Of a stretch of DNA of 13,070 bases, positions 1-8,684 are shown one piece after another. The translations under genes and the position numbers were made by a program. The DNA lies in assembly GCA_036939975.1 (NCBI GenBank), contig JALLPB010000768.1, forward strand, positions 1 through 13,070. The letters run 5' to 3'. Under the pieces are notes generated by a model, which saw only the letters and a program-made list of their open reading frames with translations, was not told the origin of the DNA and did no database searches. Origin of the DNA: Cyclostephanos tholiformis. Lineage: Eukaryota; Bacillariophyta; Thalassiosirophyceae; Thalassiosirales; Thalassiosiraceae. How positions within the stretch are numbered: the stretch's first letter is position 1; each line of letters starts with the position of its first letter.

Positions 1-101
1 GACCCCCCATTTTCCCCTCTGTCACACCGCAAAAAAAGGCTGTCTAAGCACACTCGATTCCCTAAACCTAGTACTAATTGTCATGATTCATGCTCTACAT
101 A

Positions 102-404
102 GGCCGGGGTTAAGAAACACCGGGGTTTAAAAGAACAGACACTAAATCTATCTAAATTAGCTAGAAAATTAAAAACAGGAGGAATTAAATTGCGACATGA
201 TGAGGCCATTTTCAGAAACCCTCGTAAGCAACAGCAACATTTAGGCCAAAATTTCGCATTTTTATATACTTGAGTCGACATATGAAACTTACCGCAGCTC
301 TTTGTAGAAACGAAAAACGACACACTCTGGGGTTGGCGGGAAAAAACTGTCGAACGATTTAGCTGTCACAAGGGCGCACATTAGCTGTTTCTTAAACCCC
401 GGCC
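102..404. repeat. Inverted repeat pair bounding a 303-bp AT-rich segment
   Basis: The left arm at 102-119 (ggccggggttaagaaaca) is the reverse complement of the right arm at 386-404 except for one missing T. The left arm is followed directly by a second partial copy of the same motif (cggggtttaaaagaaca, from about 121). The segment between has no open frame of note. The size and arms resemble a MITE or fold-back relic, but I see no clear target-site duplication in the flanks (ctacata and aatggtg), so the mobile-element reading is inference. Confidence 0.45.
333..343. promoter_or_regulatory. E2F/DP-type site upstream of Mini-III gene
   Basis: TTGGCGGGAAA; its reverse complement contains TTTCCCGC, which fits the eukaryotic E2F consensus TTTSSCGC. 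It lies about 190 bp upstream of the Mini-III start codon. Binding is not shown by sequence alone. Confidence 0.35.
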
Positions 405-528
405 AATGGTGTATGTATCTATCTATCATATTATTATCTATTTTTTTCTCCATCATCAACTCTCAAGTGGAGGATCGGGCGCCTGAGATCCCACGCACTG
501 CACCCCCACCAGGGCGCGAAGACGATCG

Positions 529-1483
529 ATGAAGAAACCGACGCTGGCGACGACACTGCCATCTCTGGCCTTTTGCCATATTCTACACCGCACGCATCAT
601 AGAAAGGATCAGCTGCGCCTTCGCAGACAGTGTAATTATTTGATCGTTCAATTGGAGTTACATCGTCGACGTGTGATATACGAGAGTAACCAATCAGTGT
701 CGTCGTTTCACGGATCATCGAGTTTCTTACTTGCGGAAGTTAGCGCGGGTGACGCAAGTGGCTACATGAGGAATGACATTACTTCCGGAGAACAAGGGGA
801 CGCCCGAGTGGTACCCCATACCGAGACTCCGGTCGTGTCATCGAGCGAAATGCCCGCCGCAACAGACCCGTCATTGCTTTTCGAACTCATGTCGCCCGTC
901 GCATCTGTCAAGCCCGATCAAATGAGTGCATCGTCGCTGGCATACTTGGGCGATGTCGTATATGAGCTATTCGTTAGGTCACGATACGTTTGGCCAAGTC
1001 GACGGATGTCCGACCTTCAGGATAAGGTTGTTGCCGTTGTCCGTGGTAAGTAAGCAACATTTCGCAAGGATTATATCCATCAATCGCCTTTCCTATGGAC
1101 ACATTCCTTATCCTCTTCCTACACCGATGATGAATGATGCATAGCCGAGGCTCAATCTGCGCTCTTACGGAAGTGAGTATCCGTTTCGCACTAAAATTTA
1201 TGATCATTTTATTTGTATCAACGACAAGCATCTCATGGTTTAAGCTTCCATTAGATTCATTGAGTCGTTCCCACTCACTGCTATGGAGCAGAACATCTTG
1301 GCACGAGGTCGGAATGCTAATATGACGGCGAGAAAGAGAATCTCCGGAGGGGCGTCGGCGTACCAGGATTCCACCGCGTTTGAGGCACTTCTTGGCTACA
1401 CCTACATAAGCGACAAGCACCGATTACATGAAATGATTAGTTGGATTACGCTGGAATTGGATGAGCTAGATAACATACCATAG
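529..1483 (+). CDS. Mini-ribonuclease III-like protein (RNase III domain only)
   Basis: Three exons, 529-1045, 1145-1172 and 1255-1483, join through GT-AG introns of 99 and 82 nt (donors gtaagt and gtgagt) to give 257 residues. Residues 137-150 (LAYLGDVVYELFVR) match the RNase III signature, with D142 as probable catalytic aspartate. Residues 219-230 (DSTAFEALLGYT) supply the second acidic site at E225. No double-stranded-RNA-binding domain follows, which is the Mini-III arrangement. Known family members are half-sized dimeric nucleases: bacterial MrnC matures 23S rRNA, and land-plant homologues act in chloroplast RNA processing. Here the first 115 or so residues are a non-conserved extension. 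Its start is basic and contains SLAF near residue 15, a possible but weak A|F plastid cleavage site, so location is uncertain. The start at 529 is the first in-frame ATG; an upstream exon is not excluded. The 28-nt middle exon is needed to keep the helix joining both motifs in frame. Confidence 0.87.
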
Positions 1484-1983
1484 CATACCGACCATTGCAT
1501 CAATCTTTGTTTTCACTAACATCGTAGTAACTTATGTGGAACTCTAAAGTAGGTTATCGTACTTCCACCCCCTTCTCTCAAAGCTTTCGAAGGGATGCTT
1601 ATAAGGGCGAAAGGAATTCTATCGTTATACCAGTTCCTCAATAATGTCATAAAATAGAGAATCGTCAAATCAGTTCCTCGATAATGTCGTATATCGAGAG
1701 ACTGATGATAAAAGGGGGTTGTGTAGCAAGATTCTCAAGTACGATGTCGTCAATCTCATTTGCAAAGCGTGTCGAAATAGATGTTAGTAGGCTGATGCCA
1801 CCGTCATTTTCTCTGAACAGACTTATGTATCAAGTGTTGCTCATCATCCACTTCACTTGTTTCGTCGTCGACATTGCTTACAAGAAGAGTTTTCAGAGAG
1901 GTCAAAGTAAATGATCTGTTTCTGAACACCATGTTATACAAAAATTATCCACCTTAAATAGCGCTACTTCTAAGGTGGGTTCG
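1484..1983. other. Convergent 3' intergenic region
   Basis: This stretch separates the 3' ends of the Mini-III and WD40 genes. It contains an imperfect 20-bp direct repeat (1631-1650 and 1671-1690, cagttcctc-ataatgtc with A/G changes, spaced 40 bp) and a hairpin next to the WD40 stop codon. The 76-codon open frame at 1684-1914 (+) begins inside the repeat and shows no domain or targeting feature, so I do not call it a gene. Confidence 0.5.
1949..1978 (-). terminator. 3' UTR stem-loop just after the WD40 stop codon
   Basis: The arms ccacctta (1949-1956) and taaggtgg (1971-1978) pair perfectly over 8 bp around a 14-nt loop, five nucleotides downstream of the stop codon of the minus-strand WD40 gene. 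It is tagged terminator for want of a better type. In a eukaryote it would more likely act in mRNA 3' processing or stability, if it acts at all. Confidence 0.35.
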
Positions 1984-4124
1984 TCACCATTCCAACTCAT
2001 AACCATTTGAGGCCGCGTCCTCGGCGATTCCAAAATCGTGCACGCAAACGTACTCGTCCATACCATCAGTGACCAACAATTCACGACCGAGGAATGCGAG
2101 ACTTGTGACGGTACCGAATCCGTCCATCCTGAACAGCTCCTTGCCCGAGGACGCACTCCATACGCATACAGAACCATCGTCTCCGCTGGTGAGGAATTTG
2201 GACGGGTCGTTCCTGCCCTGATGAGATATGCACGTGATGGGTCCATCGTGCGGAGGGGTGAATAAGTGAGCCCTACGCTTCATCCTTTGCGAGGAAATTC
2301 GGGGCCAGTGCTCCATTCGAACGCCGGCGGGCGATGACTGTGTTTTTTGGGATAAGATTTCCCTAGTGATACACGGAGAGCGAAAAAGAAGGAACAAATG
2401 AGTCGTAATGGTCCGAAAGATTGTAAATATCTAGAGACAAATTGAAAGACCCAAACTCACCATTGCTTCACCGAACCATCTTCCCCTCCCGTTAATAAGA
2501 TAGAGCTTGAAAGTGTTGGATTGGACGACCGTGACGTGGTCGGGATCGTTCCAACCCCGCCGCACTTCATTGCCGTGACGGCCTCTCCTTTTCCGCTGTC
2601 CATGCCATGCGCTCGAAAGCGAATGTTGGGCGACGCGTTAATAGGTTGAGCGCTCGAGTTGCCATCACTTTCCAATAATGATGTAAGTAGTTCCTGTACT
2701 GCGTATCCAAACACGTAACCGCCGGACGTGCCCAAGAATATGACATCGTTGCTACTCTTGCAGTCGCCGTCGCCGTAGCCATCGTCCCACGAGGATGGAT
2801 TGAAGACGTCTGCGGAAGTGATTTTTCCCGTATCTGCGTATGCGCACTGACACGAGATTATCAAATCGCCACTGTCGAGATCCCAAAACGCGAATTTTCC
2901 ATCCCCGCTCGCCGAGAATAAAACATCCCGCTCATCCATGCCCTCGTCTCGAGGCATTAGGACCATTGTTCGAAGTGAGACAATTCGATCATTGTGAACA
3001 CCACCAAGGACTGCGGCTTCCTTAATTCCACCGACAGTCGATTCGTCGTTGTCGCGGTGGGGCAATTTCCACATGATAATATCTCCCGATGTACCAGCCG
3101 CCGTGCAGATGATACCCCCACACTCGCCGTTCCCTCCCATCGAATCATGATAAACTAGTCCGTGTATCGGCTCTCCTCGATCGGACGCCTGGAATTGATG
3201 CCTTATTTCGAATGGGGCCACTTCGGACGATGCGTCATCATCCGTCCGCGGCAGTCCACCTCGTAGCTGTCTCGCCATTCCGGCATCCTCCGTCGTTTGC
3301 CACCGTCCGACGTCGTCGTCGTCATCTTCGTCGCTCTCGGTCATTACGAAATTCGTCAAGTATTCACCTCCCAGCTTGACAACGAAGACGGATCCGTCGG
3401 TCCTGCCCACGGCCACCGTCTTGTCCATTGGAAGTGCTCTATCCTGCGGCAGCGAGATGTTGACATACGAGTCGTCGCGAGTGGCCGACGTCGGCGCCGC
3501 CACGACGGAAACGCGGACGGCGGCTGCGTTGGATCCGTCTGCCACGGCATCCGTCATTTTCGTCGTAGTCGTTGTGCCGGCGGAGGAGGAGGAGGAGGAG
3601 GAGGAGGAGGAGGACGACGACGACGACGACGAAAACTTGTCGAGCGAGAAACCCCTAACGCTCCAGTTACCACGACGCCAATTCCTCGCGATCTTCGAGT
3701 CGTAAGCGGCCTCGGCCACCCTGACCTCGGCCATCCTCGATTTCAGCAATCCCGACAGTCGTCGATCGGATGAGGATTTGCCGTCGTCGACCCCCGAGGG
3801 GAAGGGGGGGGGGTTGGGATTGCCATCGCCGAAATCGTCGAAGAAGAACGCTCCGTCGTCTTCGACATCGTAGTCGTTGGTCGACGACGATTCGACTGCG
3901 AGGATCGGGATATTATTAGCACTCGCGCGATTCCTCGGGAGGAGGGGGGAGGAAGGGGGGGGGCGGACGAAGGCTAGGGCGCGATCGAGTTTCCTTCCCG
4001 CGAGAAGGAGGAGGAGGAAGACGACGACGACGCGTTGTCGTGCGATGATGAGCGCGAGGGCGCCCCGATGGCGATCTTGTGCTGGTGGCATGGGTCTGGC
4101 AGCTTGTGCCATCGGCCCAAACAA
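1984..4124 (-). CDS. Plastid-targeted WD40 beta-propeller protein
   Basis: Two exons, 4124-2461 and 2362-1984, are joined by a 98-nt GT-AG intron (donor gtgagt) that splits the Trp codon of a WD repeat, giving 680 residues. The leader has a hydrophobic run at 31-42 followed by ALAFVRP (49-55), the A|F signal/transit boundary of secondary red plastids, so import into the plastid stroma is predicted. Residues 164-181 are an almost pure Ser tract. About seven WD-like units follow: GRTDGSVFVVK (240), GTSGDIIMW (344), SASGDGKFAFWD (404), GTSGGYVFGY (465), GGEDGSVKQW (546), SGDDGSVCVW (from about 607) and DGMDEYVCVHD near the C-terminus. Seven units would close one propeller. WD40 proteins are usually assembly scaffolds with no enzymatic role; the partner is unknown. 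A later in-frame Met at residue 5 or 12 could also be the start. The gene is divergent from the one at 4446. Confidence 0.85.
3582..3632. repeat. GGA then GAC trinucleotide microsatellite in WD40 gene
   Basis: About ten GAG/GGA units run directly into about seven GAC units. On the minus strand both read as Ser codons and make the poly-Ser tract at residues 164-181 of the WD40 protein, between the leader region and the propeller. The length is likely to vary between alleles. Confidence 0.85.
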
Positions 4125-4202
4125 TGACGCCTCTTCCTTGGGGCGTGGCTTGAAGGGGTGCTTGCCTTTTTTTTTTCTTGTTCTGACTTCCGTTTCGTTT
4201 CA

Positions 4203-4211
4203 GGCGGGAAA
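4203..4211. promoter_or_regulatory. E2F/DP-type site in divergent promoter
   Basis: GGCGGGAAA, the reverse complement of TTTCCCGCC, fits the E2F consensus TTTSSCGC. It lies about 80 bp upstream of the WD40 start and about 235 bp upstream of the start at 4446. Confidence 0.35.
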
Positions 4212-4250
4212 GAGCGCGCCCAATTATATTGGAAAAAAATAATATTTTTC

Positions 4251-4260
4251 TCCACGTGGA
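4251..4260. promoter_or_regulatory. G-box palindrome (CACGTG)
   Basis: TCCACGTGGA is a perfect 10-bp palindrome with the CACGTG core bound by bHLH and bZIP factors. It sits in the shared promoter, 127 bp upstream of the WD40 start on the minus strand. G-boxes are common in light- and clock-controlled plastid genes of plants; any such role here is inference. Confidence 0.45.
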
Positions 4261-4400
4261 TGGATTCCACTCTCGCAATATTATGATTTTCAGAAATAGG
4301 GCAGAACGGATGCATCGCCCAAGCGAAACGTCGAGACTTCGACCATGCATCATCATGGGATGGTAAATAATAGGGACGACCGGAAAGCGGACCGCAAGCA

Positions 4401-4414
4401 ACCACGCGCGTGGT
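4401..4414. promoter_or_regulatory. 14-bp perfect GC-rich palindrome
   Basis: ACCACGCGCGTGGT is identical to its reverse complement over all 14 bases. It ends 31 bp before the ATG at 4446, where a 5' UTR or core promoter would lie. It could be a dimeric factor site or an RNA hairpin. I do not recognise a specific factor. Confidence 0.4.
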
Positions 4415-4445
4415 AATTATTGCTAACGAAGGTTGAGGGAAAACG

Positions 4446-6418
4446 ATGTACGGGGGAAAAATGCAAAACTCCTCACACCTCGCATCAATCGGAGGAGGAC
4501 GATCCGCAAGGAGGGGGAGGAGGAGGATGGGTGGACGAGGCGTCGTCCTCCTAACGACGATAATCGGGGCCATCGCGGTCGGACGTTGCGGATGCGGTGC
4601 ATCGTCGTCGTCGTCTACGACGATTACCATAGCTCGAGTCCGTGGGGGCGGGGGGGGCTCGGACGACGACCCTCGCGGCGGCGGACGTGGTCCGCCTCCC
4701 CCCCCGCCGCCCCGGCGCGGCGACGGCGGCCGCGACGGAGGGGGGGGGGGGAGGGGGGAGAATAGGTCGGATCGACGACGGTGGGGGCGGGGCGGTAGTA
4801 CGCCCCCCCCGCCGCCGCCGCCTAGGTACTCTCGAGTGAGCGCGGGAGACGATGCGTACCCGAGATCAACGCGCCCTACCGTCGCCGGGGGGGACGACGA
4901 TGAAGTACGACGACGACGACGACGACGCGAATATGGCCATCGATACCACCTCGATGATGGACGACGGGATTTCCCTGATCATCCCGATGGAGGCGCGGGA
5001 GCGGTCGACGTCGTCGGTCAACGCGACGATCGATGGGACGATGATGGGATAGGTCGTGCCCAACGGGGGTATGCCGGGGGAGGAGCATCGTGGAATGATA
5101 GATACGACGACGGTGGTGGGGGCGTTGTTATATCGGGTGGCGTTCCCGAACGACCCGTTCCCCCCCCGCCGCCACCCCGCCCCCCCCTGCCGCTCGGGAC
5201 CGACGTGGGAGGTGGAGGGGCGACGATGTCGGACTCGTCGTCGTCGTCGCTGTCGTACTCCTCCTCGCGCGCGGGACGGATAAATCCGGCTGAGACTGAG
5301 AGGGTACCGATACACTACGTCTTCCCGACGGCGGAGGCCGCTGCCGAGGGTAGGAGGAGGCTCGTTGTCGGGGCGGAGGGCGAAAATGCAGCGGATGATG
5401 ACGTGCCCTACCTGGACGTCGACGAGGACGAGTTCTTCATGGGAGGCGATGGAAACGGGCGGCCGAGGAGGAGGAAGAGAAGGACCGTCGACGATGACGA
5501 TGGGCGATACCTCGGTGCCTCGCCGAGGAGGGATGCCGTCACGACGTTCATGTCCACGAGGAGGGGTGCGATGAAAGTGAGAGTTGGCAGCATCGTGATC
5601 GGTGCGGCCATGGGCGGATTCATCGGAAAGGTGCGTAATTACATACACACATGGCCCCATTTCGATGTCACGTCGCGGACCGATATTGTAAATCTCATCT
5701 ATTCGGGAAATCGAAATCGAATCCAATCCTCTCGCGCGCACGCCAGTCTCTCTTGAATGATCCGCTCGCGATGTCGATGGCGATGTCGTCCCTGCTGTTC
5801 GTCACCGGCTTCCTCCGTAACGATTACGGAGAACTGAGCAGGACTCTCGGCCTGGCCCTGGTCCTCACCCTCCAGCGCGCGAGTACGGTCCGACGGGAGT
5901 ACCCCACCCTCCCTCACCTGAAGGCCATGATACGGCAAGGCCCGCGTAGGCCGTTCCCGCCCGTGGAGGACGGGGGCAGTCCCTGGAGGTACGAGCCGAC
6001 ATATCGCGACGATCCGGAATTCAAGATGACGTACGCCCTCCTCGCGATGTCACTCGTCGGATCGTTCTGCGGTGGCAATGTCCCGATCCTGCCGGCTTGG
6101 ATGGGCGGCATACTCGGCGCCGTGACGTTCGCGTCGCTTACCACGGGATCGAACGCCAGGGGTGACCTCGGACGGTCCATGGGCATGCGTCTAGTTGGCC
6201 TCGTGAGGGTGGCCATCGCCATCAATTCCGAGTTGCGCATTCTCGGCAAGGCCGCGACCGTGGGTGGATTACTATTCGACAAGGTAATGATCATGGATAG
6301 GAAGCATCGGATCAAGGATAAGATAGTCGCGATTTGCAAGTGGGGTTACGACAAGGTGTCCTCGACGGCCGAACAGGTTAAGGAGGAAATGCAGGATGAG
6401 AGGCCGCTTAGACGTTGA
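4446..6418 (+). CDS. Low-complexity multi-span membrane protein, unknown function
   Basis: Exons 4446-5630 and 5747-6418 join in phase 0 across a 116-nt GT-AG intron (donor gtgcgt), giving 618 residues. A basic start is followed by a hydrophobic stretch (32-47, VVLLTTIIGAIAVG) that could be a signal peptide or anchor. Residues about 60-290 are a Gly/Arg/Asp/Pro-rich, probably disordered region with poly-Pro and poly-Gly runs. The C-terminal 240 residues look folded and membrane-embedded: hydrophobic segments at about 379-392, 402-417, 428-438, 488-504, 507-527 and 540-555, then a basic amphipathic tail (574-618). The intron falls inside the first of these segments, and splicing restores a continuous glycine-rich helix. 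I recognise no family. Residue M28 is an alternative start. The N-terminal half contains long G and C homopolymers, so an indel error there would change the reading frame. Confidence 0.7.
4737..4758. repeat. G-homopolymer tract in coding sequence
   Basis: A run of twelve G, then A and six more G, encodes part of a poly-Gly stretch of the low-complexity membrane protein. Comparable C tracts at about 4697-4707 and 4802-4819 encode Pro runs. Such tracts can slip in replication or sequencing and can form G-quadruplexes. Confidence 0.6.
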
Positions 6419-6613
6419 TATCGGGACATTCGACATTCTGATGATTTAAAGATTAACTTAATGATGATACCTCTAGAGCGTGAACCATATCTGCATCTCC
6501 CAAACCTTCCAATCACATACCTCAACTTTTACCCCGTGGTGTCGTTGAAGGAACGTGCCCATAAAACCACTGACAGTCCTGCTCTTTGCTCGAATTATTA
6601 GGCCGCATCGTCA
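6419..6613. other. Convergent 3' intergenic region
   Basis: This 195-bp gap lies between the 3' ends of the membrane-protein gene and the DUF2997-like gene. It is AT-rich near 6440-6465. I see no gene, repeat or hairpin in it. Confidence 0.5.
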
Positions 6614-6976
6614 TCACCAACTGGACGCCCCATCCCATCCGCCATCTACCTTTTGTTCCAGAGTCGCCTGGACCAGAACCTCCTCCTCGAAGAATTCCTC
6701 CGTGGGTTGGGACGCGACCACGTTTCCAAGCTGCTTGTTGATCGCCTCGGTGATGTCTTGGCAGTTCTTCCCACGAACCCCGCGTACGATCTCGGTGACG
6801 CGACCGTCGGGGTAAACGCGGAATTCGATTTCCTCGATCCCACCACCGTCGCTATGCAGACGAGACGCCCCCGTCCTCGAATGGTACGTCCACGCGGATG
6901 ATACGAATGCCTGCGCCGTGGGTGATGCGCTAAGGCATATCGCCATGACAGATGCGAGCAGCGTTACTTTGCGCAT
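6614..6976 (-). CDS. DUF2997-like small protein with plastid leader
   Basis: Single exon, 120 residues with the start at 6976. That Met opens a compact signal peptide (residues 1-23: basic start, hydrophobic core LLASVMAICLSA) ending in AQAFVSS, the A|F plastid motif, so the mature chain should begin near F24. ATGs further upstream (6991, 7078) would put about 5-34 residues before the leader and are disfavoured. The mature part carries EEIEFRVYPDGRVTEIVRGV (48-67) and GKNCQDITEAINKQLG (69-84). These match the pattern I know from DUF2997, a short family common in cyanobacteria where it is often found near the Ycf35/DUF1257 gene; its function is not known. An acidic patch and a short tail follow. 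A cyanobacterial, plastid-derived origin fits. It is divergent from the dehydrogenase gene at 7161, with 184 bp between start codons. Confidence 0.75.
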   Translation of the reverse strand: MRKVTLLASVMAICLSASPTAQAFVSSAWTYHSRTGASRLHSDGGGIEEIEFRVYPDGRVTEIVRGVRGKNCQDITEAINKQLGNVVASQPTEEFFEEEVLVQATLEQKVDGGWDGASSW

Positions 6977-7160
6977 CACTGCAGACGGCATAATCTCCGG
7001 TGTTGGCATAGGCATGCAGGGGCAGGCTCTCTTGAACACAATACCTATATCCTGGTTGTTATCCAACAACACTCTCAATGGAAAAAAAATTCTGAGTCTG
7101 AGAGGGCAAAATAGCGATGATTTGCGATTCTGCGGCGGAATTCATAATATCTCTGCATCG
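6977..7160. promoter_or_regulatory. Divergent promoter of DUF2997-like and GPDH genes
   Basis: These 184 bp must hold both 5' UTRs and both promoters. An A8 run at about 7082-7089 and a short inverted repeat around tctgagtctgagagg are the only visible features; I recognise no factor site. The reading frame of the dehydrogenase stays open leftward through this stretch to 6918, overlapping the DUF2997-like gene, probably by chance. Confidence 0.4.
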
Positions 7161-8490
7161 ATGAGACTGCCTACGATATTTTATTCCCTCAGTTCGAGGA
7201 ACAAACGAACAAGAGGACGACAACGTAGCCTGCAGCATTTATCCACAATGACAACGGAGCAACAAGAGGAAGAAAAAATATGCATTATTGGGAGTGGAAA
7301 TTGGGGTTGTGCCATAGCCACAGTCCTTGGGAGGAATGCTGCGATTCTTCCTTTTTGCAGTGAAGCAGTCAACATGTGGGTTTATGATGAGCCGGTAACT
7401 TTACCATCGGACAAAAAATCAACCGCGAAACTCAGCTACGTGATCAATACTCTGCATGAAAATGTCAAATACCTCCCGGGCGTGAAATTGCCATCAAATG
7501 TGAGAGCCATTCCCGACCTGAAGGAGGCGTGCAAAAATGCAACATTGGTACGTGGATGTCATTTATCGCGCGCTTTTTCAACTGCCCCTTGCTCTTCGTC
7601 GTCTCCTTATACCTCAATGGTTTTCTCTCGCCCCGGGCTCTAAGCTTGTATTTGTCACGCCCCATCAGTTTCTTCCAAATTTACTCCCCACCATTCGCGC
7701 GAATGTTCATCCAACTCGCTGCAGGGGAGTCAGCTTGATCAAGGGCTTGGATTTCGATGAAATGACGAAGGCGCCGGTATTAATATCCAAATCGATTGAA
7801 ACGGCGATGGGGGGGGGCTTTAAATGCGGGGTTCTCATGGGTGCCAACATTGCGGATGAAGTTGCGAGACGGCAAATGTGCGAATCCACCCTCGCTTGCG
7901 ACTTCGAGGATGACGGATGCAACGAAAGGACACGACAACTATTCGACGAACCTCCGAATTTTCGCGTAACGAGGATAAATGACGTTGCCGGCGCAGAGGC
8001 ATGCGGGGCCTTGAAAAATATTGTTGCGCTGGGTGCTGGATTCGTTGATGGTCTGGGATTCGGTGGCAATACGAAGGCCGCATTACTTCGTGTGGGCTTA
8101 CTGGAAATGGCACAATTCTGCGCCATCTTTTTTCAACGAGTTGAGCGTGGCACCTTCATAGAGAGTTGTGGCATCGCGGACCTCATAACGACATGCTATG
8201 GAGGGCGAAACAAACGATGCGCCGAGGAATTCGCCAAGCTAAAATTGATAGAGCATAAAGCAAATTGTGATGAGCTGTGGATGGATATAGAACACAAACT
8301 ACTCAACGGACAGAAACTTCAAGGAACTCTTGCCGTCAAAGAGGTCTATGCGTTGTTGGAAAACAGAGAGCTATTAGATTCCTTTCCTTTGTTTCGGTCT
8401 ATCTTCGAGATTGCCTTCACTGGTAGGCCAGTTTCAACAATCACCGAAGGAATACATGTTATTGGGAAACGATTTGTCTCAAATCTGTGA
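7161..8490 (+). CDS. GPD1: NAD-dependent glycerol-3-phosphate dehydrogenase
   Basis: Exons 7161-7547 and 7645-8490 join in phase 0 over a 97-nt GT-AG intron (donor gtacgt), giving 410 residues. The enzyme interconverts dihydroxyacetone phosphate + NADH and glycerol-3-phosphate + NAD+, feeding glycerolipid and glycerol synthesis. The Rossmann motif GSGNWG is at 44-49 and VFVTPHQF at 131-138. SLIKG (K162), GALKN (K253), ADLITTC (D308) and GGRN (R317) correspond to the catalytic and substrate-binding residues of the eukaryotic GPD1 class, and LLNGQKLQG (348-356) is also typical. The whole two-domain fold is present. Residues 1-29 are basic, Ser-rich and free of acidic residues, like a mitochondrial or other organellar presequence, which is why I chose the ATG at 7161. 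Starting at 7248 (MTTEQQ) would give a 381-residue cytosolic form. The C-terminus SNL is not a canonical peroxisomal signal. Confidence 0.95.
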
Positions 8491-8684
8491 TAGAATCTTA
8501 AGACAGCATGGCATCTGTATAAAAATATAATACAATGTTATTACATTAAGTATGATGTAATATTAATACTAATATTTGTGACAGGGCATTCCCTTCCCCG
8601 CAGCTTTCGCCTTGTTTCTCAAGATGTGCCACGGAGGGATCTACAAATTAATATTATACAGTCGATGAGTTCCATCGAGCCAAA
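8491..8684. other. Convergent 3' intergenic region with small hairpin
   Basis: AT-rich 3' flank between the dehydrogenase gene and the minus-strand gene at 8685. The arms tattacat (8539-8546) and atgtaata (8555-8562) form an 8-bp stem with an 8-nt loop, possibly in the dehydrogenase 3' UTR. No gene is seen. Confidence 0.45.

Larger units (their letters stand above)
1..528. other. 5' non-coding region, AT-rich
   Basis: No convincing coding frame is seen on either strand. The stretch holds an inverted repeat pair (102-119 and 386-404) enclosing about 300 bp of AT-rich DNA, an E2F-type site (333-343) and, close to the next gene, a pyrimidine-rich run around 440-470 that is probably 5' UTR or promoter of the Mini-III gene starting at 529. 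The 80-codon open frame on the minus strand (81-323) has no recognisable protein features. Confidence 0.6.
4125..4445. promoter_or_regulatory. Bidirectional promoter region
   Basis: This 321-bp gap lies between the divergent starts of the WD40 gene (4124, -) and the membrane-protein gene (4446, +). It contains a T11 run near 4168, an E2F-type site (4203-4211) beside a GAGCGCGCC stretch, a CCAAT and an inverted ATTGG (4220-4224 and 4228-4232), the G-box palindrome at 4251-4260 and a GC palindrome at 4401-4414. Open frames crossing it on the minus strand are low-complexity and have no supporting motif. Confidence 0.6.

Noticed and set aside
974..1420. 148-codon minus-strand open frame
   Set aside because: It lies antisense to the three Mini-III exons and introns, whose spliced product has clear RNase III motifs.
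1684..1914. 76-codon plus-strand open frame between convergent genes
   Set aside because: No recognisable motif, starts inside a short direct repeat, and lies in expected 3' UTR space.
3916..4630. Overlapping minus-strand open frames of 161 and 218 codons across the divergent promoter
   Set aside because: Compositionally biased (Ser, Pro, Arg runs) and out of frame with the WD40 gene; a clear leader already marks the WD40 start at 4124.
4866..5741. 291-codon open frame on the minus strand
   Set aside because: It is the antisense of the GC-rich low-complexity part of the 4446-6418 gene, runs across that gene's intron, and has no domain or leader.
6918..7160. Upstream extension of the dehydrogenase reading frame
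   Set aside because: It overlaps the DUF2997-like gene on the other strand and adds about 80 residues without targeting or domain character; ATG 7161 gives a sensible presequence.
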